NCBI GenBank assembly: GCA_019426215.1
Contig: CM033394.1
Coordinates: forward strand, 12,854,195 to 12,918,194
Origin: Buddleja alternifolia
Lineage: Eukaryota; Streptophyta; Magnoliopsida; Lamiales; Scrophulariaceae
Direction: 5' to 3'
Length of the DNA stretch: 64,000 nucleotides
Positions 11,112-21,383 of the stretch are shown piece by piece. Below the pieces are notes generated by a model, which worked only from the letters and a program-made list of their open reading frames with translations, ran no database searches and was not told where the DNA came from. Position numbers and translations under genes: made by a program. The stretch's first letter is position 1; each line of letters starts with the position of its first letter.

Positions 11112-12386
11112 TTGAATGCACATTTACTTGAGGGCTTAAGACTACAAAGGGAGACTCAACCACAGCAAGCCACGATGGAGACTCCTTATACACACATAGA
11201 TCCCGCTGTCCTAGCAGAAGCGGTGCGTCGGGAAATTGCAAAGCTTGGCATACCTCTAAAGCAACCGGAGGTATCTCCACAAATCCTTATGAGGGATTAC
11301 ATGATGCCAAACATTCAAGGAGCAGCTGGGCCAATTGTTTTACCACCTATGGAATCCTATGAGCACACTTACCATCCCGGGTGGCTAAATCATTCAAGAT
11401 CAACATGGAGTTACAACAATGATGGAATGATGTTTTCACCAGGATTGGCGCATGATTGGGATCCATCATTCGCTTCATCAACCCCAATGAAAATGGAAAC
11501 CTATGAGCATACTTACCATCCTGGTTGGATAAATCCTGCAAGCTCAACATGGAGTTACAACAATGCCTCAGGATTTGACCATGTCTATAGCCTTCCCTCC
11601 CAACAATATGATAGTTCCTATCAACAAGAGCCAACGATGACATCTACTCTTGAGGACCAGTTGAATGTAGATTGTGCAAGCTCACAAGCTAGCATAAACG
11701 AGATGGAAGCTATCATAAAGGAGATGGAAGGTCGTAGAAAGGAGTCAGAAGCTCATAGTAGGGAAGTGGTCATACTAGTCGATCAACCAATCAACTTATG
11801 GAAGGAGAGAGAGTCATGCACCCTAGAGAATCGCACAAAAGAAAAGGAGGCTTCCCTCAATACAGAAGTTGAACAAGCGGTTGATTTAGGACTACAATGT
11901 CTCCCCCATATCACTAAAGATTGTCCACCCTCTGTCCTCTCCACATGTAAAGAGGTAATTGATTCCAGTGAAGGTGAGTTGTTTTTAACTATAGGAGTTA
12001 ATATGGTTATTTGTGATAGCTATGAGGTTTGTAAGCATCCAATTGATTCGAATTTGTCTTTACGCATTGATGCTTTTGATCCTTTTAGTGTTGAGCTTTC
12101 TCAGGTTAAAAGAACCAATAGTCTCCTCGAGTCCTACATCATGAACTCCAAGTTTTCCACTTCGATGGGTGAAGAAAAACGGTCATCTATTTGTAAATTG
12201 GAGAATAGTCCAAATCATCACTCAACACAATGGGAAGAAAGAGTGATGGAAGTGGTGATGGACTATGAGAAAATATTTGAATGGATGATTGCTTGGTCAC
12301 TACTCATCATATTTTCTAGTAACACCGGGCCTTATTTCATCCTTACTTGGAGAATGAACAAAGCATTCATTCAAAAACCCCCTTAA
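11112..12386 (+). CDS. Element C ORF, 424 aa, chimeric Athila gag-linker protein
   Basis: One uninterrupted ORF; the first Met at 11112 is used although METPYTHIDP about 20 codons later could also be the start. Residues about 80-155 hold two copies of a MESYEHTYHPGWxN...STWSYNN repeat. Residues about 195-260 are Glu/Lys-rich, probably coiled coil. The last 130 residues (VICDSYEVCKHPIDS, DAFDPFSVEL, final FILTWRMNKAFIQKPP) match the C-terminus of the F ORF and resemble the linker after the protease of E (DVYKVLKHPLDYDSCLR). No zinc knuckle, protease, RT or integrase. It may act as a structural or RNA-handling protein for an element mobilised in trans; this is inference. Confidence 0.7.
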   Translation: MNAHLLEGLRLQRETQPQQATMETPYTHIDPAVLAEAVRREIAKLGIPLKQPEVSPQILMRDYMMPNIQGAAGPIVLPPMESYEHTYHPGWLNHSRSTWSYNNDGMMFSPGLAHDWDPSFASSTPMKMETYEHTYHPGWINPASSTWSYNNASGFDHVYSLPSQQYDSSYQQEPTMTSTLEDQLNVDCASSQASINEMEAIIKEMEGRRKESEAHSREVVILVDQPINLWKERESCTLENRTKEKEASLNTEVEQAVDLGLQCLPHITKDCPPSVLSTCKEVIDSSEGELFLTIGVNMVICDSYEVCKHPIDSNLSLRIDAFDPFSVELSQVKRTNSLLESYIMNSKFSTSMGEEKRSSICKLENSPNHHSTQWEERVMEVVMDYEKIFEWMIAWSLLIIFSSNTGPYFILTWRMNKAFIQKPP

Positions 12387-12396
12387 AATAACTCGG

Positions 12397-12448
12397 TAAA
12401 GTCAAGCTAATGACTTTAAAGCAAGCGCTTCTTGGGAGGCAACCCAAG
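12397..12448 (+). other. Tandem hairpin pair just after the C ORF stop
   Basis: Hairpin 1: TAAAGTCA (12397-12404), loop AGCTAA, TGACTTTA (12411-12418), 8 perfect pairs, starting 10 nt after the stop. Hairpin 2: CTTGGG (12431-12436), loop AGGCAA, CCCAAG (12443-12448). The same pair follows the F ORF (55590-55642) and E pol (58711-58762) at nearly the same distance. Confidence 0.65.
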
Positions 12449-12645
12449 CTTTTTATCGCTTTCTTGTTTTTCCTTTTTGTATTTATCTTGCTTTCTTTCC
12501 CGTCTTATTGTTGATGTGATTTTCTAGATATTTCTTTTCTTCAGGTTTTGATCCCAGGGTACTAGCCCACCACCGTGCTCACTCCGTTTCTCTCCATTTC
12601 AGGGTTGTATCGCTTATCCCTCTTACATTGCATTTATTTCAGGAC

Positions 12646-12678
12646 CATTGAGGACAATGTTTAATTTAAGTTTGGGGG
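12646..12678 (+). other. Hairpin plus PPT-like module, first copy in C
   Basis: CATTG, loop AGGA, CAATG (12646-12659), then 8 nt, then AAGTTTGGGGG (12668-12678). A second module lies at the true PPT 1.25 kb downstream. Confidence 0.6.
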
Positions 12679-13898
12679 TACAACCTTGTTGATATAGAAT
12701 TCATGAATTGGTGCACCCTTGCATAAGAGCATAATGCGTTTGAATATCTCCACTCTCTCGAAGTCAAAGTTTCTTATATGTGGTCAACATGTCATATGTT
12801 GTGACTTGAAAGCCCTTTTTAGTCATGCTTATGTGATTTTTTTGAGGATATAAAACTTTGGACTTTCAATTTTGTTGACTTTGAAGTGTGTTTTAATGTT
12901 GTGAAGTCATAAAATGATTTAGGCCATCTTTCATTGTTGTTAGCCTTACATTTTGGCCTTCTCTATATTGCATAATCTCTAGACCTTGATTTGAGCCGTA
13001 TTGATAAGAATGGAGTGTGCTAAGCACACTAGAAACCACCATTCGACTTTATTTCATAAGCCACGACAACCACCTTCTACCCTAAAAGAAAAACAATGTC
13101 TTGCACCCAATCAAGAGAGTTTAGAACTTCATATCATTTGACTTGAATATGGGTAGTCACCTTGTTTTGATTTGAATGTATATGAGTTAGATAGTGATGT
13201 TTTGGCCATGTTGGGATATTGGAGGTTTGAAGTATTATGTAAAAAAGGGGATGAAATGAAAACTTGAGCAATGGGCTAAATAGTCGAGAGAGAGATAGAT
13301 ATATATATGAAAAAAAATTGTGCTCTCGACTAGGCTTGAATCTTGGCACTCATTTTGATCATTTGGCTTGGAATTCTGTGTACAACCCGATATGAAAAGA
13401 AACAAGTTTGGGGGTTGTAAGTTGAAAAGCAAAAGAGAATGAAAAAGGGATAAGTGATAAGTTGTGAAAGTTTTTGTAGTCTATTTGCGATTTTAGATTG
13501 ATGATTTTGAGTTGTATGCTCTCTTGACTTAGTCACTTTATCCATATCTTCCGGTCCTAGCCATCACCTTGCCTTACATTACAAGCCGGAAAGACCTTTT
13601 GATTGTGACTTTTGCACTTTATACACACCGATGAGTTAACGAATATTGAATTGTTTCAATGTCTTTACCTTCCAATTGATTTGCATAATCTTTTCTAAAG
13701 TGTGCTCTTGACATGAATATGGATGTGAGAGTTTATGATATAGGGATGGAAACTAAGATTTTGTGAGGTTTTCAAATTGTTGAATGTTCAAAGCATCGTG
13801 TAGCTTTTCATAATCGTTTTTGAAGGTATAATGCTTGCTCTTATGTGTGTGAATTGGCAAATGAAATTTTCAATCATCATATGTGTGTTTGATTGTAT
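12679..13898 (+). other. Non-coding 3' region of C between the two PPT-like modules
   Basis: About 1.2 kb, AT-rich, no long forward ORF. E (48410-49651) and F (54030-55267) have a region of the same length in the same place. In C the sequence has diverged from those two. Short ORFs on the reverse strand are low-complexity and not credible. Confidence 0.5.
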
Positions 13899-13931
13899 TT
13901 GATCGAGGACGATCAATGCTAAGTTTGGGGG
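13899..13931 (+). other. Hairpin plus PPT module at the 3' end of C
   Basis: TTGATCG, loop AGGA, CGATCAA (13899-13916), then TGCT, then AAGTTTGGGGG (13921-13931). It is followed after only TA by the target duplication GTACC rather than by a 3' LTR. Confidence 0.7.
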
Positions 13932-13933
13932 TA

Positions 13934-14432
13934 GTACCCACTCGACATTCTATGATTTTGCTGCGGAAATCAGCCATCAGTCGGTATTTGGATACTAAAT
14001 CTTTCTTTTCAAAGTGCTATTTGTATGGTACTCCGTCATATGCACCCATAGTCGTCCATGTTTTCTTGATTTGTTCTAGAGTAACACTATCCAATGCCTC
14101 ACCCTCATTTGGAAGATTGAAGTTCTTGGCAATCGAAGCAGCAGACAAAACAAATTCCTTTGGTGGCTCCTTCTTGGATAGAGGAATGAGACAAGAGATA
14201 GACTTCTTGTCCGCGGAGAGTTAGCAGTTTTCCAGAAGATGTCGACTTTCGTTGGAAACAGGTAGGAATACTTAGTCAAGAATGTTTTGAGCCCAGGTTT
14301 GGTTACCATGTCCATCATATCAGTTAGATTGATCTGAGGTTGCTCATAAAGAAATTTCCAATCGACAATAAGGCCTTCAGTAACCTTGATGATAGGCTGG
14401 GCCAAAGTAGAAGCAGATTTCTTTGGTGCCAT
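13934..14432 (-). pseudogene. Accessory ORF of element A, 5' part
   Basis: ATG at 14432 (MAPKKSASTLAQPIIKVTEG) followed by WKFLYEQPQINLTDMMDMV, a globular-looking N-terminal domain. A frameshift near 14225-14260 and a stop (K-stop-HFE) follow. It runs up to insert C and continues in frame at 9360. The start lies about 840 nt downstream of the pol end. A GA/CT microsatellite at 14478-14494 lies in the leader. Confidence 0.6.
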
Positions 14433-15276
14433 TTTTAGTGAAAGAGATGAACTGAGATTTTCTTTTGCTTTGAAAGAGAGAGAGAGAGAGAGAGTAAAAT
14501 TTGAAGAAAACATTAAGTGAGAGTGAATAATTTTTATGTGGAAATTGTGTTTTAAATGACACAGTAATGAATTTTTGAAACTTGTGTTCTCTAGTCTCTA
14601 TAAGATTTAGACACGTGCAAAGAATTTCTTTTAATTTTGAATCTCAGCCATGAAAATATTAACTGCGGATTCGAGTTTTGTGTAAGAGAGAGAAGTTACA
14701 TTTGGTAACTCCCATATATAATGATTTGACATCCGAGAGTTAAAATTTGAAAAATGTTTGGGATGTTCAGAGTGTAGTACACGCGCCTAATGGTACACTG
14801 ACACATACATAGACACGTGCTATTTCTGAACCGCCATTTTGAAAAGTTTTGATTACCCGCCAATTTGATGTGATGGAAGCGTGTAGATAGAGTACAACAT
14901 AGACTGTTGACTCTATCCACTACTTCAAGAAGCTTGTAAAATTTATGCATGAGTTTTATAAACGATTTTATATTGAGTGTTGAATGGAATTGGTTCAACG
15001 CTAAACAGATACCATTCGTTGTTAAATTTATACTGACGCTTGAAATTAAGATCCTTTTATATTTTAGCGTCAACATATTGTGCATAAATAATTCTGAGCG
15101 TTGATGATCATGCACATGAAAGTTTTTGATCATTGACGCTTAAAATATGTTTCAAGTATAATTTTAAGGTTCCCCTTAAGTTTGATAACTTGTAACAACC
15201 TTTCAAAAATCTTTTGGACATAAATAAAGTGAATTCCCCCTAAATTATATGTCTAATAAAATATTAGGTATAATGA
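14433..15276 (-). other. Spacer between pol and accessory ORF of element A
   Basis: No credible ORF. It includes the CT repeat (14478-14494) and a stretch at about 14890-15240 that is conserved in D (36876-37250 and 40496-40920): TATGCATGA...GTGTTGAA, TGATCATTGACGCTTA, AAGGTTCCCC, CCCCTAAATTATATGTCTAAT. That conservation suggests a cis-acting role or simple shared ancestry. Confidence 0.55.
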
Positions 15277-18200
15277 TTAAGCGTTTAAGTCGATCATACC
15301 TAATTCACTTCTCAAAGTAAGAAATTGTTGTTCGTTGAGCGCTTTGGTGAAGATATCTGCCAATTGTTTGTCAGTTCCAATAAAATGCACGGAGATATAT
15401 TTCTTTTGAACATGGTCACGAAGAAAATGGTATCTAATGTCAATATGTTTGGTTCTGGAGTGAAGAACAGGGTTTTGAGTCATGGCTAGAGCATTTTGGT
15501 TATCACAATGAATGGGGGTTGGACCTAGGATTATACATAACACTTGTGCACAGCAACTTCCTGCAGTTACATACTCAGCTTCGGCTATAGAGGTAGCTAT
15601 GGATTGTTGTTTCTTACTATGCCATGAAACTAACCTATCACCTAGAAATTGACATGTACCACTAGTACTCTTACGATCTATTTTGCAACCTGCAAAATCT
15701 GCATGAGGAACCAATTAGTTCAAAAGGAGAGTCCCTAGGATACCATAAGCCCACATTTTGTGTGCCATTTAGGTATTTAAGGATCTTCTTGGAAGCAATT
15801 AAGTGTGACTCTTTAGGATCAGCGTGAAACCGTGCACACATGCATACCGAAAACATAATATCAGGTCTACTAGCAGTAAGATAAAGAAGTGATCCAATGA
15901 TACCTCTATAATTAGTGATATCAATCTTCTTGCCACTTTCATCTTTATCTAACTTAAACGTTTAGCTCATTGGAATTTTTGAATATGATGCATTTTCCAT
16001 ACCAATTTTCTTAATCATATCTCTTGTATATTTAGCTTGGTTAATAAATATGCTATTAGGGAGTTGTTTAACCTGTAATCCTAAGAAGAAAGTTAATTCA
16101 CCCATCATGCTCATTTCAAATTGTTCTTGCATCATTTTTGAAAATTTCTCACACAGACGCTTATTAGTAGGGCCAAATATAATATCATCAACATATATTT
16201 GGACTAAGAGAATATCTTCATTATTGGTAATTTTAAATAATATTGTATCAACACTGCCTTTTGAAAAGCCTTTACCAATAAGAAAGATAGGGAGAGTGTC
16301 ATACCATGCTCGGGGTGCTTGCTTAAGCCCATAAAGTACTTTGTCTAGCTTGTAGACCATACCCTTACCATGGTTGTTGATGAATCCCCCGGTGGTTGCT
16401 CCACATATACTTCTTCTTGGAGTTTACCATTCAGGAAGGCACTCTTCACGTCCATCTGATACACCGTAAACTTGTTGAACGCTGCATAGGCTAGAAACAT
16501 GCGAATTGCTTCAAGACGGGCGATTGGAGCATATGTCTCATCAAAGTCAATACCATCTTCTTGGCAATATCCTTGAGGTACGAGTCTGGCCTTGTTTCTT
16601 GTTACAATGCCATTCTCATCCATCTTATTTCTATAAACCCATCTAGTTCCAATAACTCCTTGGTGAGTTAGTCTTGGTACTAGCGTCTAAACCTTACCAC
16701 ACTCAAATTGATTCAGCTCTTTTTGCATGGCTTCAATCCAACTTGGATCGCTTAGCGCTTCATCCACTTTCTTAGAATCCATTTGAGATAGAAAGCTTCC
16801 GAACATAGCCTCATTAAATGTAGCGGCTCTAGTCCTAACAGGCGCTTCAATATCTCCAATAATCTGCTCAGGTGGATGATCACGCAGCCATAGTCTATCT
16901 GGTTGGAATGGGTTAAGAGATTGAACAGGCGCTTGACGATCAGACGCTTGACTTCCCTCTTGCGTAGGCGCTTCAAGTTCACTGATTCTTGTTTGCTCTC
17001 AATGATCACTCTTTTCATGATCATTAGTAGATCTTGCATTGTTATCCGAAATATCCTGACAAGTAATCTTAGGAGGTGGCACTGAGATCTCATCATCGTT
17101 GTCACTATCATCATCAATGGTAATCTTAGACGCTTGATGACATAAATCTTCAACTCCTACATCATTCACATTAACTTTACTCGGTTCTTGATTAGCATAA
17201 TCAAAAATAACATGAATAGATTCTTCAACCTTCGATTTGATCTTGTTTAAGATGCAAAAATTCTTTCCATTCTTGGTGTAGCCTAGAAAGATTCCCTCAT
17301 CCGCTTTAGGATCAAATGTCTTTAGGCTTTGGGATCTATTGTTATGAATAAAATATTTAGAACCAAAGACATGAAAGTATGAAACATTTGGCTTACGTCC
17401 CTTCCATAGCTCATATGGAGTTTTCCCATGCTGTTTGTTGATCATGCAACGGTTTTGAGTGTAACAGGCAGTATTGATCGCTTCGGCCCAAAACCTAGGA
17501 GCAAGCTTGGACTCTGCTAACATTGTCCTAGCAGCTTCCTTGAGCGTTCTATTCCAGTGCTCAGCAACACCATTCTGTTGGGGAGTTCTGGGAGCTGAAT
17601 ACTCATGATGTATTCCATTCTCTGCACAAAACTTCTCAACAACCTTGTTAGTAAACTCATTACCGTGATCGCTTCTTATTCTTGCAACTTTAAGATTTTT
17701 CAATGTTTGAAGTTACCGAATAAGCGTTGTTAACTTGTCACATGTCTCATCTTTGGATGAAAGAAATTCTACCCAAGTAAATCGAGAGAAATCATCTACT
17801 ATCACCAAAGTATACTTTTTACCACTTACACTGATTGTTTGAACAGGTCCAAATAGATCCATGTGAAGTAGTTCAAGTATTCTAGAGGTAGATAGACGAG
17901 GTTTTCTCTTGAAGGATGATTTGACTTGTTTACCCATTTGACAAGCATCACAAAGGCGATCCTTATGAAATGATCCTTTTGGTAATCCCTCTACAAGATT
18001 TAGATTTATAAGATGAGAGATTGTCTTAAAGTTGAGGTGATTCATTTTTCGATGCCATAACCAACCTGTTTTAGATTCATTTTTAGCAACAAAACAAGTT
18101 GGGTTGTTGTCAAGTGTTGAACCCCAATCTACCAAATATACATTGTTTGTTCTTTTACCTTTCAATTTAATAGACTTAGTCTTAGCGTCATTTATATAGC

Positions 18201-18459
18201 AACAGTCACTTGAGAATATGACTTCAAAGCCTTTATCACAAAATTGACTTATGCTTAATAAATTCTGCTTTAGACCGTCAACATAATAAACATCACTTAT
18301 CATGATGTTCGCCCTATGCACAGTACCTATACCTTTCGTTTTACCTTTGGAGTTGTCACCAAATACAACCTGAGGACCATTGGAACCAGTCATGTGCCTT
18401 GACGATCCACTATCGAAGTACCAAACAGATATATTGGCTTTAGCTCTAGGTACCTGCAA
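15277..18459 (-). pseudogene. pol: Sirevirus-like Copia pol of element A (PR-IN-RT-RH)
   Basis: Protease motif YFDSGSSRHMTG near 18411. Integrase zinc-binding part (HRKMNHLNFKTISHL...CDACQMGK), then catalytic Asp in LLHMDLFGPV and RIRSDHGNEF and the Glu in NGVAEHWNRTLKEAAR. RT at 16623-15962: [13 protein letters not shown] and the YVDD box. RNase H at 15714-15277: EAEYV, HCDNQNA, ending LRSELGMIDLNA. It is split by stops or frameshifts near 17710, 17000, 16680, 16350, 15960 and 15715. It would process, reverse-transcribe and integrate the element, but this copy is inactive. Confidence 0.9.
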
Positions 18460-18601
18460 TCAAAAGTGAAGTTCTATTTCTGTTTAGGTACCCATTGTTG
18501 CTTGGGTCCTTTACCATTAGTAGCATTGTTAGTTTGAATTAGAACTTTAGGAACCCATATTTGCCTAGTCTTCATTGTAGGAATACTGGCCTTTTTGGGT
18601 T

Positions 18602-18767
18602 TCACATTGTGTAGTGTGTGTTGTTTAGGTGTATAGTAATATTATCGATTATAATAGTAATCATAATCATAGTCATAGTCATAATCATCATAGTAGCGAT
18701 AATATGATCTAGACCGTTATGGATATTGACGCTGGTATTTCCTTGGCGCTGGCTTGGGTTGCATTTT
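18602..18767 (-). other. Low-complexity Tyr/Asp repeat between gag and protease of A
   Basis: On the minus strand 18640-18712 codes for alternating Asp and Tyr (YYRYYDDYDYDYDYDYYYNR) and then a stop. It is a slippage-prone linker between the nucleocapsid and protease parts of the polyprotein. Confidence 0.5.
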
Positions 18768-20696
18768 TTATGGTGGACGCTTAGCACTTGACTCACAGTG
18801 GTTAGGTTTATCCTTAGCCTTTTGAGCGTTTGGATGAACCTTTCTCTGTGAATCATTTGCTTTCGCCTTTCCTTTACCTGAGTCAGCTTTGGCTTTCTCA
18901 TTTGGCCTCTTACCATTGTCGCTTAGTTCATTTAGCGTTTGTCTTTGTGAACCTTCTTTAACAAAGAAAATACCCTTTTCTTTGTTGTTTGCCGTAACAT
19001 TTGATTTGTTTGGTCGTTTACCGAATTTATTGCATCCTAAACCGGTCTTTTCCCCAAATAACCTTGTTACCTTAGTCACATTGTCTAGCTTTCTTGACGC
19101 TTTAGACAATGATGAGACGAGCTGTTTTGATTTAGCAAGTCTAGGAAGTCTAGCAATCAGCTCAACTTCTCTTTTGACTATCATATCAAGATCACTTTTC
19201 AACTAGATTATTTCACTCTCATGCGATTGGTTTTTCTCAATGTACTGTTGCTGAACTTGCAATTCTGCTTTGAGCGTCACTTTATCACTTTCGAGTGATG
19301 AAATAATATCAAAGTGATTTTGGTATAATTTGGCTGCAACTTGACAATCATTATAATAGTCTTTGACTTTGTCAAGTAATTCTTCATAAGAAAGAGGAAG
19401 AGATAAGTCGGTGTTTACCTCAAGAGACATTTCATCATCTCTGGCCAAGAGACAAATAAGGGTTGAGTCATCAACTGGCTCATCATCATCACTACTCTCT
19501 TCTGAAGACTCCAAGTCTTCAGGTGCGGATGCTTGTTCTGATTCCACTAGCAAACCTTGTTGACGAGGGTTGCTCCTGAATTGGTTTCTATCCAAGTAAT
19601 CCTGCCTTGAAGGCTTAGATACGTTTGGATAAGGACAATTTACCTGGTAATGCCCTGGTTTTCTGCATTTATAACACAGATTAGTTTTCATCTTTTGTTC
19701 ATTTGTTAATCTTGCACTGTGTGGTTTTGAGACCATTGGTTCTGAGACATTTTGAGTAGACACTTGGTACTGAACAGGCGCTTGAGATGTAGGAACAGAA
19801 TACTGAGGCGCTTGAAACTGTTGATGTATTGGAGCAGGCGCTTGGTATGAACTGTGTCCTTCATGCTTAGGACTACTTCCTTTCTTTTCATATCTCAAGA
19901 ACTTTCTGAATCTATTTAGAAGTGCTAGTTCCTCATCCTCACTGATATCTGAACCTTTTCCCTTATTACCTGATTTACCCTTGATTAATGCTATGAGCGC
20001 TCCAGATTCAATTACCGGACTACTCACAACGTCACTAGCTTAGTTTAACTCAAACTTAAATGCCTTGAGTTCTGAAAAGCCGTCTTCTGGACTTAAACGA
20101 TCCAACATATTTGATTCTCTCATAGCTGTTGTCTTCATCAAAAATCTACTAGGTAGACTTCTAAAGATCTTAACCACCATTTCTCAGTTCTGTAAATCCA
20201 TTCCCAATGATCTAAGTTCCGTAACAAGAGCTGTGAATCTTATGTCCAATTGCTCTAGGGTCTCGTTAGGTAACATCTTAAAGCTGATGAATTTTTCTCG
20301 AGCAATGGAGAGCTTATTTTCCTTGATTTGAGCTGATCCACCACAGATTATAGCCAACTTATCCCAGATTTCTTTGGTGGTATTACATGATTTAACTTTG
20401 TTGAATAAATTGTTGTTGTCACCAATAGCTGTATACAAAGCATTTCGACCAACATTGTCCAGATTTGCTCTTCGATGCTCATCAATGGACCATTCTTGTT
20501 TAGGCTTCTCAACATAGCCATCTGGAGTTTCTTCTATGGATCCAAGCGCTCTGGTAATAACCTTTAGAATTTGTATTGGTCTATCCGAAATAATATCGCA
20601 CATTTCGTCATCACATGAACACAGATATGTAAAAGCTTTGACATTCCATGAGTCATAGTTTGACTCGGTCAACTTAGGAACTTTAGAAAATGCCAT
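18768..20696 (-). pseudogene. gag: Sirevirus-like gag of element A
   Basis: Start ATG at 20696 (MAFSKVPKLTESNYDSWNV), chosen because the S and D copies start at the same codon. UBN2-type capsid region to about 20100 (NLDNVGRNALYTAIG, KEIWDKLA), a Gln/Pro linker, zinc knuckle CYKCRKPGHYQVNC (CX2CX4HX4C) near 19660, an acidic segment (ESSEESSDDDEPVDDS), then a Lys-rich tail to 18768. In-frame stops stand after MDLQN (20181), near 20035 and near 19203. Gag would form the virus-like particle and bind element RNA. Confidence 0.85.
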
Positions 20697-20780
20697 GAAA
20701 GACAAACTAAAAGCAACTAAATTTTGAAAAGGGATCTAAACAAGCTGTTACGCTTGGATATTTTAAAATTTCAACTTTAA

Positions 20781-20794
20781 CCGCTTTGATACCA
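20781..20794 (-). other. Primer-binding site of element A
   Basis: Minus strand TGGTATCAAAGCGG, 2 nt from the 5' LTR end at 20797. Initiator tRNA-Met type. Confidence 0.85.
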
Positions 20795-20796
20795 CT

Positions 20797-21383
20797 TGTT
20801 GGTCCCAAGTGGCATACGAAAGGGTTTAGAAGGGGGGGTTGAATAGACCCTGAAGTTTTTTTTTAACTTCAAAAAGATTCGTATTAAAATGTTTTGGACG
20901 CTTGAAATGTAGACGCTCGACTAAGCGTTTACTTTAAATATAGACGCTTAGGCTAAGCGTCTGATGAAGACTGTTTTAGAAAGTTAACTTAGACTTTAAG
21001 ATTTGAATACTTTAACCAAATAGGTTTAAGCGTTCAGTTCTTTAATCAATGTTAGCACAGAGGAATAATTTTAGAGTCTTCTCTTTTGAAAGCTTTAGCG
21101 TCACAAGAAAGTGTTTTAGTTGCTTAGCGTTCACTTGAGTTTTACTTAACAGATTTATACAAAGATATAATAATATGAAGAATGACTGTAAAGTTAAGAG
21201 CACGATATTTGTAAGGTTCGTTGGGTGGTGTAATCCCAACTACATCCTTCTTCTCCTTGAACACTTGGAGGCAATCCACTAAGATGGTTTTCAAAGAATC
21301 ACACAGAAATTTCTACAAATTAGGGAGAGATGGATGATGATGACTTGAGCTCCTTGATCACACAGATTTCTGCTCCAAATCAC
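20797..21383 (-). repeat. 5' LTR of element A, part next to gag
   Basis: Plus strand TGTTGGTCCCAAGTGG onward, matching 3887 onward. It is interrupted at 21383 by B1. The rest of the LTR continues at 34014 after the ATCAC duplication. Confidence 0.9.

Larger units (their letters stand above)
9361..13933 (+). mobile_element. Element C: Athila-type non-autonomous retrotransposon lacking a 3' LTR
   Basis: Starts with LTR sequence TGATATATG and has a 1571-bp 5' LTR, a tRNA-Asp-type PBS, one ORF, two hairpin/PPT modules, then ends at AAGTTTGGGGGTA directly against the target copy. Perfect 5-bp duplications GTACC stand at 9356-9360 and 13934-13938. Removing the insert plus one GTACC restores an uninterrupted frame of the A accessory ORF across the joint (IIECRVG then TFGKVNP). 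No 3' LTR follows the PPT. Confidence 0.85.

Noticed and set aside
14478..14494. GA/CT repeat as a possible Y-patch promoter of the A accessory ORF
   Set aside because: A simple microsatellite without a TATA-like box at a suitable distance on the minus strand; evidence too weak to call a promoter.
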